From: Rhizobium sp. BK251
GTDB taxonomy: Bacteria; Pseudomonadota; Alphaproteobacteria; Rhizobiales; Rhizobiaceae
DNA length: 64,000 nt
Reading direction: 5' to 3'
Assembly: GCF_004345245.1 (NCBI RefSeq)
Contig: NZ_SLUQ01000006.1
Span: forward strand, 124,001-188,000
Positions 53,605 through 62,002 of this stretch are shown piece after piece. Both the position numbers and the translations under genes were made by a program. The notes under the pieces are model-generated. The model was given only the letters and a program-made list of their open reading frames with translations, did not search any database and was not told the DNA's origin. The first letter of the stretch is position 1, and each line of letters begins with the position of its first letter.

Positions 53605-54446
53605 CGACCGCAGCCACCACCACATTTTCCCCCGGACGCCCGTTCGCCGCCCTCTGGTGGGTGCCGCGCGGCATCGTCTTCGGGCTCATGGCTTTTTTCG
53701 TTTTCGGGCCGCTTGCCAACCTGCTGCTGTGGACGGTCGCGGAGAAATGGTATTTTCCGCACAGCCTGCCACTCGAATACGGCTTCAGCTCCTGGGCCAG
53801 GGTTTTTGCGCCGCGCGGAGGTGCGGTCGAGTCACTCACGAACTCGATCATCGTCGCGGTGCTGACGGTTGTCGTCTCGCTGCTGCTGGCGATCCCGGCA
53901 GGATATGCGCTGGCGCGGCTGAAGCTGCCGCTGCGCGGGCTGATCCTGCTTGCCTTCCTGATCCCGCAGGCCTTTCCGAACCTGACGGTCTACGTCAACA
54001 TCGCCCGCATCTTCTACGAGATACGCCTGAACGGCACGATTCCCGGCGTCGTGCTCGTGCATGTCTCGCACGGCCTCGTCTACGCCGTCTGGATCGCGAC
54101 GGCCGCGTTCTCGGCGATCGACGCTGAACTCGAGCAAGCGGCACGATCCATGGGTGCCGGCGCTCTGAGGGCATTCCTCGACGTCACGCTGCCGCTTGCC
54201 ATGCCGGGCCTGATGGCGAGCGCGATCTTTGTCTTCCTCGAGAGCCTCGACGAATTCACCGGCAGCTATTTCGTTGGCGCGCCTGATGTCAACATGCTCC
54301 CTCTCCTGCTCTATACGGCCGGGGCCGGCGGCAACTACCAGATCGCCTCGATCACTGCCCTGCTGCTGCTAATTCCCTCCATCGGCTTTATGCTGGTCGT
54401 CGAGCGATTCCTGAAGGCCGACGTGCTCTCGCGCGTCGGTCAGTGA
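53601..54446 (+). CDS. ABC transporter permease
   Basis: 281 aa with six membrane helices. The coupling loop is EQAARSMGAGALRAFLDVTLPLAMPG. The ATG at 53601 overlaps the preceding stop in ATGA, and the gene ends 9 bp before the LacI gene. Together with the previous gene it forms the inner-membrane channel. Confidence 0.9.
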   Translation: MTTAATTTFSPGRPFAALWWVPRGIVFGLMAFFVFGPLANLLLWTVAEKWYFPHSLPLEYGFSSWARVFAPRGGAVESLTNSIIVAVLTVVVSLLLAIPAGYALARLKLPLRGLILLAFLIPQAFPNLTVYVNIARIFYEIRLNGTIPGVVLVHVSHGLVYAVWIATAAFSAIDAELEQAARSMGAGALRAFLDVTLPLAMPGLMASAIFVFLESLDEFTGSYFVGAPDVNMLPLLLYTAGAGGNYQIASITALLLLIPSIGFMLVVERFLKADVLSRVGQ

Positions 54447-54455
54447 GGGCCAAGG

Positions 54456-55490
54456 ATGACCGGTGGCAGGAACCAGCAGAAGGAGAAGTCGCGCTTCGTC
54501 AGCGCCGAGCAGGTGGCGCAGCTCGCCGGCGTCTCGCGGTCGGCCGTCTCGCGCACCTTCACGCCGGGCGCAAGCGTCTCTCCGGCGACGCGCGAGAGGG
54601 TTATGCAGGCGGCCGAGGAACTCGGCTACCAGGTAAACGACCTTGCCCGCGGCCTGCTCATCAACCAGAGCCGGCTGGTCGGCCTCGTCGTTACAAAGCC
54701 GGAAGCGGGCTTCCGGGCGAATCTGGTCGCCGCCCTTGCCAAGGCGCTGATCCAGCGCGGCAGCGTGCCCATGCTCATCAATACCGGCCAGACCGAGGAA
54801 GAGCTCGTCGCCGCGCAGAAGACGCTCTTCGGCCATCGCGCGGAGGCGACGATCATCCTCACCGGCTCGCCGCCATCCGCCTTCGTGGAACTCGCGCGGC
54901 GCAACGGCCAGCCGCTCGTCGTCATCGGTCGCTCCGAGCCCGACGCCGACCATGTGCGCATGGGGAACGCGGAAGCGTCCCGCAGGGCGGCAAGCCTCTT
55001 CGTCGCCAATGGACATCGGCGGCTTGCGATTGCCGGCTCGGCTTCCGGCACGCCGAGCGTGGTCGAGCGCGAAGGCGCCTTCTCCGCCCAGGCCGAAGCG
55101 CTCGGCGCGACTGTGCAAACCGCGCGTGGCGAGGATTCCGACTATGCCGGCGGGCTTGCTGCCGGCCGCCAACTTCTCGCCGGACCAGACCGGCCCGAGG
55201 CGATCTTCTGTATCAACGACCTCATCGCCTTCGGCGTCATGGACCATGCGCGCCAGCTCGGCCTTGCCATTCCGGATGATCTTGCCATCATCGGCTTCGA
55301 CGACGTGCCGCAGGCCGATTGGTTGAGCTACCGCCTGACGAGTTTCCGGCAGGATCCCGAGCTGATGGCAGCAAGGGTCGTCGAACTCATCGACCGGCGC
55401 CAGGAAGAACCCGATGCGCCGCCCGCCTACGAACGGCTGATGCCCGAACTGATCATCCGCCGCAGTTTCGTTCCGAAAGACCCGGCCTGA
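54456..55490 (+). CDS. LacI-family transcriptional regulator
   Basis: 344 aa. The DNA-binding head is SAEQVAQLAGVSRSAVSRTFTPGASVSPATRERVMQAAEELGYQVN (residues about 18-63), with the family hinge LARGLLINQS. It is followed by a periplasmic-binding-like sugar domain ending in a typical AIIGFDDVPQADWLSYRLTSFRQDPELM. Embedded within the transporter operon, it probably represses it through the palindrome at 50203-50218, with a metabolite of the imported substrate as inducer. Confidence 0.93.
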   Translation: MTGGRNQQKEKSRFVSAEQVAQLAGVSRSAVSRTFTPGASVSPATRERVMQAAEELGYQVNDLARGLLINQSRLVGLVVTKPEAGFRANLVAALAKALIQRGSVPMLINTGQTEEELVAAQKTLFGHRAEATIILTGSPPSAFVELARRNGQPLVVIGRSEPDADHVRMGNAEASRRAASLFVANGHRRLAIAGSASGTPSVVEREGAFSAQAEALGATVQTARGEDSDYAGGLAAGRQLLAGPDRPEAIFCINDLIAFGVMDHARQLGLAIPDDLAIIGFDDVPQADWLSYRLTSFRQDPELMAARVVELIDRRQEEPDAPPAYERLMPELIIRRSFVPKDPA

Positions 55491-55516
55491 ACGGCCCATT
55501 CATCCGAAAGTCAGTC

Positions 55517-56332
55517 ATGGATTGCGAATTTCCCGACGACCCCCGCTTCGTGCTTGCCCGCGGCATCATCTTCGAGGCCGGCCGGCTGGCGCTTGAAAGC
55601 TTCGCCGATCTCGGAGCCCTCGAGACGACCAATAAGCTCAACGGCCAGGATGTCGTCAGCCAAGCCGACAAGGCGGTCGAGGCGCTGGTTCGCGAGCGCG
55701 TACTGGCCGCATTTCCCGAGGATGGCATCCTCGGCGAGGAACAGGGGCTCGCTGAAGGTAGGTCGGACTTCGTCTGGGTGGTCGATCCCATCGACGGCAC
55801 GAGTTGCTTCGTGCATGGCCTGAAGGACTGGTGCATCTCGATTGCCCTGCTCAAGGACAGCGAGACCGTCCTTGGCCTCATCTACCAGCCCACGACGGAC
55901 GAGCTGTTTGCGGCGAAGGCCGGCGGCGGCGCCTTCCTGAACGGAAAGCCGACCAGCGTGGACAGGCAGGCAACGATCGGCACTGGCCTCCTCGGCGTCG
56001 GCGCCAATTTCCGCATTCCGCCGCAGCAGGTTTCCGACTTCATCCACCTGTTGCTCGAAGCCGGCGGCATGTTCATCCGCTCCGGGTCCGGCGCGCTGAT
56101 GCTCGCCCATGTCGCCTGCGGCCGCCTCGTCGGCTATTACGAGCCGCACATCAATTCCTGGGACTGCCTTGCCGGACTCTGCCTGATCCGCGAGGCGGGC
56201 GGCTGGACTGCGGAGTTCCCGATCCCCGAGGCCCTGCTTGCCGGCAGCCCGGTCATCGCCGCGGCACCCGGCGCCCGCGACGACCTCTGGGGCCTGGTCG
56301 CCCAGTCTCTCGCCTCCGGAAAGCTGCCATGA
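55517..56332 (+). CDS. Inositol-monophosphatase-family phosphatase
   Basis: 271 aa. The Mg2+-site motifs are GEEQGL (about 80), DPIDGTSCFVHGL (about 95-107) and the C-terminal WDCLAGLCLIREAGG. These enzymes dephosphorylate inositol, histidinol, fructose bisphosphate or PAP. The start at 55517 begins MDCEFPDDPRFVLARGIIFEAGRLA, typical of the family. It follows the LacI gene by 26 bp and overlaps the phosphoesterase gene by 4 bp. Confidence 0.92.
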   Translation: MDCEFPDDPRFVLARGIIFEAGRLALESFADLGALETTNKLNGQDVVSQADKAVEALVRERVLAAFPEDGILGEEQGLAEGRSDFVWVVDPIDGTSCFVHGLKDWCISIALLKDSETVLGLIYQPTTDELFAAKAGGGAFLNGKPTSVDRQATIGTGLLGVGANFRIPPQQVSDFIHLLLEAGGMFIRSGSGALMLAHVACGRLVGYYEPHINSWDCLAGLCLIREAGGWTAEFPIPEALLAGSPVIAAAPGARDDLWGLVAQSLASGKLP

Positions 56333-57096
56333 AATTCGTGCATCTCTCAGACGCCCATCTCGTGACGCCGGGCGAATGGCTTCTCGGCCTCGATCCGCTT
56401 GCCCGGCTCGAAGCCTGCCTCGCCGACATCGAGCGGCACCATGCGGACGCGGCCGTCGTCGTCATCACGGGCGACCTTTCCGAAACCGGAACGCCGGATA
56501 CCTATCGCAGCCTCAGGGCGGCACTTTCCCGGACGCAGCTGCCGATCCGCCTCCTCATGGGCAACCACGATAATCGCGAGGCCTTCGCGCAGCAATTTCC
56601 AGAAAGCGTCGCCACGGACGGTTTCATACACAGTATCTTCGACGGGCCGGATGGAAGGCTGATCTTCCTCGACACGCTCGACCAGGGACAGGTGACGGGC
56701 AAGCTCTGTCCGCTCCGGCTGGCATGGCTTTCGGAACGGCTGGACGAGGCGAAGGACCGGCCTGTCTATCTCTTCATGCATCATCCGGCCGGTCGGGTGC
56801 ACCTGCCGGCGCTCGACAGCATCGGGCTTTCCTCCCCGGAAGTCTTCTTCGAAGCGGTTCGCCGGCACGGCAATGTGCGCCATATCTTCGCCGGCCATCT
56901 GCACCGGCTGGTCACCGGCCGCTGGCAGGGCGTTCCATTCACCATCCTGCGCAGCACCAACCACCAGACGGCGCTCGATTTCGTTTCCGAACGGACGAGC
57001 AGTTCCTTCGAACCGCCGCTCTACTCGATCGTGCTCATCGAGGGCGAGGACATGGTGATGCATTTCCACGAATTCCCGACGGGTGCGGCCGCTTGA
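56329..57096 (+). CDS. Metallophosphoesterase (CpdA/GpdQ-like phosphodiesterase)
   Basis: 255 aa. Metal-binding motifs in order: LSDAHL (7-12), GDLSETG (about 49-55), GNHDNRE (about 78-84), HHPAG and the C-terminal FAGHLHRLVTG. Members of this class III group hydrolyse cyclic nucleotides or glycerophosphodiesters. As last gene of the operon, together with the inositol-monophosphatase-family enzyme, it suggests the transporter imports a phosphodiester or phosphorylated compound, which would be cleaved and dephosphorylated in the cytoplasm. No signal peptide is present. Confidence 0.92.
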   Translation: MKFVHLSDAHLVTPGEWLLGLDPLARLEACLADIERHHADAAVVVITGDLSETGTPDTYRSLRAALSRTQLPIRLLMGNHDNREAFAQQFPESVATDGFIHSIFDGPDGRLIFLDTLDQGQVTGKLCPLRLAWLSERLDEAKDRPVYLFMHHPAGRVHLPALDSIGLSSPEVFFEAVRRHGNVRHIFAGHLHRLVTGRWQGVPFTILRSTNHQTALDFVSERTSSSFEPPLYSIVLIEGEDMVMHFHEFPTGAAA

Positions 57097-57186
57097 TGCA
57101 AGCCGCCCATGTCCACGAAGCAGATGCCGCCGGGCCGACTTTGACAATTCACTTGGGACCCTTGCGCCGGAACCGGACAGCCACGG

Positions 57187-57630
57187 CTATCGAGAAGTGA
57201 CGGGCGGCTGATCCTGGTTGGCAACCGCGATCGCGGCTATATCCGCCAACGTCGTCGAGGCGTACATTTCAAGGAGCTGGCGCTCGGCCGCAGCATGGGC
57301 AGTCTCAAGCACCGAATTTGAGGCCCGCTCCACGGGGCAGGCCGGATGATCGCGGGAGATTGGGGCCGTCAGGATCGCGCCCTCCTGGAGAGCTCGTTGG
57401 ACGTCCAGCACCGAGACCTTGTCAAGCGATCTGGTCAGTTTCCATCCTCCCCCGCGACCGCCTTCAGATTCAACGATACCATATTCGCGCAGCGCTCCCA
57501 GCGTGCGGCGTACGACCACGGGATTCGTGTTGAGCATCTGCGCAATTCTCTCCGACGTTTCCTTGCCGCCGAGCAGGCCCATGTGCACCAAAACATGCAG
57601 CATTCTGGCAAGTCGACCATCGGTTCTCAT
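57187..57630 (-). CDS. Rrf2-family transcriptional regulator
   Basis: 147 aa. The N-terminal helix-turn-helix is GRLARMLHVLVHMGLLGGKETSERIAQMLNTNPVVVRRTLGALREYGIVESEGGRGGGWKL. The effector half has just one visible Cys (HPACPVERA), too few for an iron-sulfur cluster, so it resembles YwnA/CymR-like members that sense redox or small molecules through a cysteine or ligand. It is divergent from the alpha/beta hydrolase, with a perfect palindrome between them. Confidence 0.88.
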   Translation of the reverse strand: MRTDGRLARMLHVLVHMGLLGGKETSERIAQMLNTNPVVVRRTLGALREYGIVESEGGRGGGWKLTRSLDKVSVLDVQRALQEGAILTAPISRDHPACPVERASNSVLETAHAAAERQLLEMYASTTLADIAAIAVANQDQPPVTSR

Positions 57631-57681
57631 TAAACGCCTTTCCGCAACAATAATTGTTACGATAACTTGACAATCGACACT

Positions 57682-57706
57682 TTTCGTAACACAAGCTGTT
57701 ACGAAA
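57682..57706. promoter_or_regulatory. Rrf2 operator between regulator and hydrolase
   Basis: TTTCGTAACA (57682-57691) and TGTTACGAAA (57697-57706) are perfect 10-bp inverted repeats around CAAGC. The TTGACA at 57667-57672 could be a -35 box for the hydrolase, placing the palindrome over the -10. A weaker related dyad, AACAATAATTGTT, lies at 57642-57654 near the regulator start. Confidence 0.75.
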
Positions 57707-57795
57707 TAAAAGCCGCACCGCCTTGCCGTCGCCAGTCGATTTCACAGCTTGATCGCTCCACTTCACGCGCTCTGGCATCCAACCGAGAGACCCAG

Positions 57796-58776
57796 ATGAA
57801 AGAGATTCTTATCCGAACTCGCACCATAGGCATGAGCGTGCTCGATGCCGGCAAGGGCCCGCTTGTCTTGCTGTGCCACGGTTTCCCCGAAACCAAATAT
57901 GCCTGGCGACATCAGATCGACGCACTCGCGCAGGTAGGCCATCGCGCTGTCGCGCCAGACATGAGGGGCTACGGCAAGACGGACGCCCCCGAGAGGGAGG
58001 ATCAATACACGGTCCTTCATGCCGTCGGCGATCTGGTGGCGCTGCTTGACGCTTTGGATGAGCAGCAAGCGGTTGTCGTTGGCCATGACTGGGGTGCCAC
58101 GATCGCTTGGCAAGCCGCGCTGCTGCGCCCCGACCGGTTCCGCGCCGTCGTCGCGTTGAGCGTCCCCATGATGGGGCTGCCTCCCGTTCCGCCCTCAAAG
58201 ATCTTTCCGCAGAATGACGAGGCGCTCTTTTACACTCTTTATTTCCAGCAGCAGCAAGGCGCGCAAGCCGAGTTCGATCGGGACGTCAGCTTGACGCTCC
58301 GCAAGCTCATCCATGCGGCGAGCGGGGCGGCTGGGCCGCGCAAGCCTGGCGACGAAACGCCAAACCCGTTTGGCATGGTTCGGCGCAGTACCGGCTTGCT
58401 GGCGAGCCTGCCGGACCCGGTCAAATTGCCGGACTGGCTGCCTCCGCAGGATTTCGAGAAACTGGTCAGCGCGTTCAGGGCTTCAGGCTTCACTGGCGGG
58501 CTGAACTACTATCGCAATCTGGATCGCAATTGGGAGCTACAACAGGCAAGCGTCGGCCAGACGGTCGACGTGCCTGCGCTCTTTATGATCGGCGAACGCG
58601 ATACCGGCCTCAGCATTCCCGGAATGGATCAGATCATTGCAGGCATGTCGGATCTGGTCCCGCGCCTGCACGGCTCCCACGTCCTCCCGGAGGCCGGTCA
58701 CTGGCTGCAGCAAGAGCGGCCGCGCGAGGTATCGGAGCTGATTTTGCAATTCCTGAAGCAGCTTCAGGATCTGTAG
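57796..58776 (+). CDS. Alpha/beta hydrolase, epoxide-hydrolase-like
   Basis: 326 aa. The HGxP oxyanion motif is LCHGFPETKYAWRHQI (about 37-52), the nucleophile elbow is VVGHDWGATIAWQAALLRP with Asp as nucleophile (about 100), and the C-terminal His is in EAGHWLQQERP. An Asp nucleophile with HGFPE and two Tyr-containing cap segments is diagnostic of soluble epoxide hydrolases and haloalkane dehalogenases; HGFPE points to the epoxide group. The ATG at 57796 follows GAGAGA. Probably repressed by the divergent Rrf2 protein, which suggests electrophile stress. Confidence 0.9.
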   Translation: MKEILIRTRTIGMSVLDAGKGPLVLLCHGFPETKYAWRHQIDALAQVGHRAVAPDMRGYGKTDAPEREDQYTVLHAVGDLVALLDALDEQQAVVVGHDWGATIAWQAALLRPDRFRAVVALSVPMMGLPPVPPSKIFPQNDEALFYTLYFQQQQGAQAEFDRDVSLTLRKLIHAASGAAGPRKPGDETPNPFGMVRRSTGLLASLPDPVKLPDWLPPQDFEKLVSAFRASGFTGGLNYYRNLDRNWELQQASVGQTVDVPALFMIGERDTGLSIPGMDQIIAGMSDLVPRLHGSHVLPEAGHWLQQERPREVSELILQFLKQLQDL

Positions 58777-58966
58777 AAATTCGTCCGTTTCGGGCCGAAA
58801 GAAGAACTGGGTCTCCTCTCGCTCGACCAAAAATGCAGAGCCGGCATTTGCCACAGCGCTGCCCGACATCCACCCTCCTCATAGAGTCTGCAACTCCACA
58901 AGCTGTGCAGTGATCGTGCGGGCGCGGAGTGGGCGAAGACAAGCCCGGCGCCTGGCGGCCGCCTTC

Positions 58967-59938
58967 TCAAATCGCGTCCCAGAACTCGGCGGGAATGTGC
59001 CAGTTCGCCCATTCCATGTTCTGTGCGATGCGCTCCGTGCGGCTCATGCCAAGCACGGCGGCGGAAACCAGTGGATGGCGCAACGGAAACTGGATCGCCG
59101 CCGCCTGCAGCGGTACGCCATAGGCGGCGCAGAGCTCATCGAGCTTCTTCGCCCGGTCGACGATTTCCGTCGGAGGCGCGCCGTAGTCATAGGTTGCCTG
59201 GTCGCTGCTAGGTCCCTTGGCGAGAATGCCGGAATTGAAGATGCCGGCTGCGACGATCTCCACGCCGCGCCTTTCAGCTTCCGGGAAGAGGTCGAAGGAG
59301 GCGCTCGGATCGAGCAGCGTATAGCGCCCGGCGATCATCACCGCGTCGAGATCGATCGCCTTGACGAAGCGCGTCGCGACATCGCTCTCGTTGACGCCGA
59401 CGCCGATCGCCCGGATATGGCCGGCCCTGCGCAGCTCGTCGAGTGCTCTGTAGCAGCCCTCGACTGCCTCGCCGAAACGGCGCTCGTAATCCTCGCCATG
59501 CGTGAAGCGGTCGACGTCGTGGATGTAGACGAGGTCGAAATCCGCAAGCCCAAGACGGTTGGCGGACTGCTCCAGCGAGCGCATCGTGCCGTCATAGCTG
59601 TAATCGAAGACCGGTTTCAGCCGCAGCGGCGAGGCCCAGCGGCCGTAATCGACCTCCTCGCCCCAGGGCGGCACCATGTAACGGCCCGCCTTGGTGGAAA
59701 GCGTCACCGACTTCCGGGGGACAGTACGCAGGAAGCGACCAAGTCGCAGTTCGCTGAGGCCGTGGCCGTAGAGCGGCGCGGTGTCGAAATAGCGCAGTCC
59801 CGCCGCGTAGGCCGCCGCGAGCACGCTTGCAGACTCCTCTTCCGAGACGTCGCGGTAGAGCGTACCGAGGCCACTCGCCCCGAAACCAAGACGCGAGGCA
59901 AAGCCGATGCGGCTCTGCCGTGGATTTTCCCTGTTCAT
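58967..59938 (-). CDS. Aldo/keto reductase (D-threo-aldose 1-dehydrogenase / L-fucose dehydrogenase-like)
   Basis: 323 aa. FGASGLGTLYRDVSEEES, FDTAPLYGHGLSELRLGRFL with the catalytic Asp and Tyr, and the C-terminal AAIQFPLRHPLVSAAVLGMSRTERIAQN match the group that oxidises L-fucose or related aldoses to lactones. It is the last gene of a three-gene operon, 11 bp after the fuconolactonase-like gene, whose product would open the lactone formed. The start at 59938 has GAGAAAG upstream. Confidence 0.88.
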   Translation of the reverse strand: MNRENPRQSRIGFASRLGFGASGLGTLYRDVSEEESASVLAAAYAAGLRYFDTAPLYGHGLSELRLGRFLRTVPRKSVTLSTKAGRYMVPPWGEEVDYGRWASPLRLKPVFDYSYDGTMRSLEQSANRLGLADFDLVYIHDVDRFTHGEDYERRFGEAVEGCYRALDELRRAGHIRAIGVGVNESDVATRFVKAIDLDAVMIAGRYTLLDPSASFDLFPEAERRGVEIVAAGIFNSGILAKGPSSDQATYDYGAPPTEIVDRAKKLDELCAAYGVPLQAAAIQFPLRHPLVSAAVLGMSRTERIAQNMEWANWHIPAEFWDAI

Positions 59939-59949
59939 GGCTTTCTCAC

Positions 59950-60828
59950 CTATTTCACGCTGGCCGTCTGGAATTGCGGCAGGCGGTATGCCTCGATCGC
60001 CGAGCCGCCGAAGATCTGGTCGAGTTCGGCCTCGCTGAGATCCTTCAGGCAGTTGCGCAGAGCGTCCACGACCTGGGTGTAGCTGCCCGCAACCAGGCAA
60101 ACCGGCCAGTCAGTGCCGAACATGCAGCGATCGACCCCGAAGATGTCGAGCGCCTCCAGCACATAGGGCCTGAGATCGGCCGGCTTCCAGGTCTGCCAGT
60201 CGGCCTCCGTGACCATGCCCGACAGCTTGCACCAGACATGGCCGCGCTCCGGGCGGAAGCCCCTCATCAGCTCGGCCCACTCCTTGAAGCCATGGTTGCG
60301 GATCTCCGGCTTGGAGATGTGGTCGAGCACGAAACGCATCTCCGGGAAGCTTTTCGCAGTCGCGACACAGGAGGGCAGTTGCGGCAGGTTGGGCACGAGG
60401 TCATAAACCAGCCCGGCCTTCTGTACAGCTGCCAAGCCGCGCTTCACGTCCTCGCGCAGGAGCCAGTTCGGATCGGCTTCCGTTTGGATAAGATGGCGCA
60501 CCCCGACCAGCCACTTTCCTTCCGGGCTGGCCTTGAGCGCTGCGATCGTCTCGCCCACCTTCGGATCGGTGAGATCGACCCAGCCGACAACGCCGGCGAC
60601 GAAATCCGTCTCCTCCGCCGTGCGAATGAAATCCCAGGTCTCGGAAAGGCCATTCCAGGTCTGCACGAGAACCGTGCCGGCGACGTGGTTCGCCGCCAGC
60701 GAGGGCCTCAGATCCTTCGGCTCGAAGACGCGGTTGATGGGTGCGAAGGGTCCGCTCAGCCAGGCATAGTCGCCGCCGCTTGCCGGGTCCCAGAAATGAT
60801 GGTGACTGTCGATGATCGGTTTTGCCAT
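59950..60828 (-). CDS. Amidohydrolase-family lactonase (L-fuconolactonase-like)
   Basis: 292 aa. The metal-binding HxH is in PIIDSHHHFWDP at the N-terminus. The barrel includes VGVRHLIQTEADPNWLL, DHISKPEI and the C-terminal MFGTDWPVCLVAGSY with the catalytic Asp. This is the Amidohydrolase_2 family with L-fuconolactonase and 4-sulfomuconolactonase. Flanked by two aldo/keto reductases in one operon, it fits the oxidative pathway sugar to lactone to acid. Confidence 0.88.
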   Translation of the reverse strand: MAKPIIDSHHHFWDPASGGDYAWLSGPFAPINRVFEPKDLRPSLAANHVAGTVLVQTWNGLSETWDFIRTAEETDFVAGVVGWVDLTDPKVGETIAALKASPEGKWLVGVRHLIQTEADPNWLLREDVKRGLAAVQKAGLVYDLVPNLPQLPSCVATAKSFPEMRFVLDHISKPEIRNHGFKEWAELMRGFRPERGHVWCKLSGMVTEADWQTWKPADLRPYVLEALDIFGVDRCMFGTDWPVCLVAGSYTQVVDALRNCLKDLSEAELDQIFGGSAIEAYRLPQFQTASVK

Positions 60829-60856
60829 GGTCTTTTCCGCTCCGCCCGTTGCCCGT

Positions 60857-61843
60857 TCACCATCTCTGGTGGACATATTGGCGGATATCCTCCTCGTAAA
60901 TTTCCTTGATCTTCTCCATCACCGCGCCGGAGAGCGGTGGCAGGCTCGCCGTCTCTGCGTTCGAGCGGGCCTGCGCCGGATTGCGCGCGCCGGGAATGGC
61001 GACGGTGACAGCATCGAACATGAGTATCCAGCGCAGCGCGAATTTCGCCATCGTGGTGTCGCCGCCGACGAGTGGGCGCACGCGTTCCACCGCTTCGAGC
61101 CCCTTCTCATAGGGCACACCCGAGAAGGTTTCGCCGACGTCGAAGGCCTCGCCATTGCGGTTGAAGAGGCGGTGATCATTGGCCTCGAACTTGCTGTCGA
61201 TCTTGAACTTGCCGGAGAGCAGGCCGCTTGCCAGCGGCACGCGGGCGATGATCGCCACCTTCTTTTCCTGGGCCTGCCGGAAGAAATGCTCGGCCGGTCG
61301 CTGGCGGAACGCGTTGAAGATGATCTGCACGCTGACGACGCCGGGATACTCGATCGCCTTCAGCGCTTCCTCGACGCGCTCGACGCTGACGCCGTAATTG
61401 CGGATCTTGCCCTTCTCCACCAGCCGGTCGAGACGCTCGAAGACCTCGGGATGATAGTAGAGGTCCGTCGGCGGGCAATGAAGCTGCACGAGATCGAGCG
61501 CGTCGACTTGCAGGTTCTTCAGGCTGCGGTCGATCCAGGTGTTGAGGTTGTCGGCGCTGAAGCCGGCCACCGACTGCTCGGGTAGTCTGCGGCCTGCCTT
61601 GGTGGCGATGAAGGGCCGCTCCCCGCCCCTCTCCTTCACGACGCGGGCGATCAGTTGCTCGGAATGCCCGTCGCCATAGACATCGGCCGTGTCGATGAAA
61701 TTGACGCCGCTGTTGAGCGCCGTGTGCAGCGCGGCGAGCGCCTCCTCGTCGTTCACCTCGCCCCAGGCGGCGCCGATCGCCCATGCCCCGAAGCCGATCT
61801 CGCTGACGCTGCGGCCCGTGCGGCCAAACTCTCTCATTCGCAT
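60857..61843 (-). CDS. Aldo/keto reductase (Tas/YajO-like)
   Basis: 328 aa. FIDTADVYGDGHSEQLIARVV carries the catalytic Asp and Tyr; FIATKAGRR has the Lys; LQLHCPP-type strand is DLVQLHCPPTD with the His; the C-terminal VTVAIPGARNPAQARSNAE binds NADPH. The start at 61843 has GGGAG seven bases upstream. It is the first gene of the operon and is divergent from the second Liv-type binding-protein gene. Its substrate is probably an aldose or related carbonyl. Confidence 0.88.
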   Translation of the reverse strand: MRMREFGRTGRSVSEIGFGAWAIGAAWGEVNDEEALAALHTALNSGVNFIDTADVYGDGHSEQLIARVVKERGGERPFIATKAGRRLPEQSVAGFSADNLNTWIDRSLKNLQVDALDLVQLHCPPTDLYYHPEVFERLDRLVEKGKIRNYGVSVERVEEALKAIEYPGVVSVQIIFNAFRQRPAEHFFRQAQEKKVAIIARVPLASGLLSGKFKIDSKFEANDHRLFNRNGEAFDVGETFSGVPYEKGLEAVERVRPLVGGDTTMAKFALRWILMFDAVTVAIPGARNPAQARSNAETASLPPLSGAVMEKIKEIYEEDIRQYVHQRW

Positions 61844-61911
61844 CTTTCCACTCCCTGGAAGTCGTGCCCTGCGGTCCTCGACGGCCGCTGCCGGCTTGCA
61901 TTCACATCCGC

Positions 61912-61963
61912 TTGACAAGCGATAGACATGCTATTATCAGAGAATAGGGTTGTACGACAACCC
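61912..61963 (+). promoter_or_regulatory. Promoter and GntR-type operator of the second Liv-type transporter
   Basis: TTGACA at 61912-61917 and TATCAG at 61935-61940 are spaced by 17 bp. The palindrome GGGTTGTACGACAACCC at 61947-61963 follows; its core TTGTACGACAA fits the FadR-subfamily consensus TNGT-N3-ACNA. It would cover the transcription start. A further dyad, ATGCAAAA and TTTTGCAT, occurs at 61971-61987. No GntR gene is in the window; it may lie beyond the right end. Confidence 0.7.
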
Positions 61964-62002
61964 GGTAAGAATGCAAAATTTTTGCATGGGAGGACCATCA
62001 CC

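Noticed and set aside
52573..53625. Open frame on the minus strand opposite the permease gene
   Set aside because: Its translation is dominated by His, Arg, Asp and Glu, as antisense of membrane helices gives. The plus strand is a convincing permease.
58537..58869. Possible minus-strand small gene beginning MSGSAVANAGSAFLVERE with GGAGG upstream
   Set aside because: Most of it is antisense to the hydrolase gene, the ribosome-site spacing is short, and the translation resembles nothing I know. It may be a start remnant of a lost gene.
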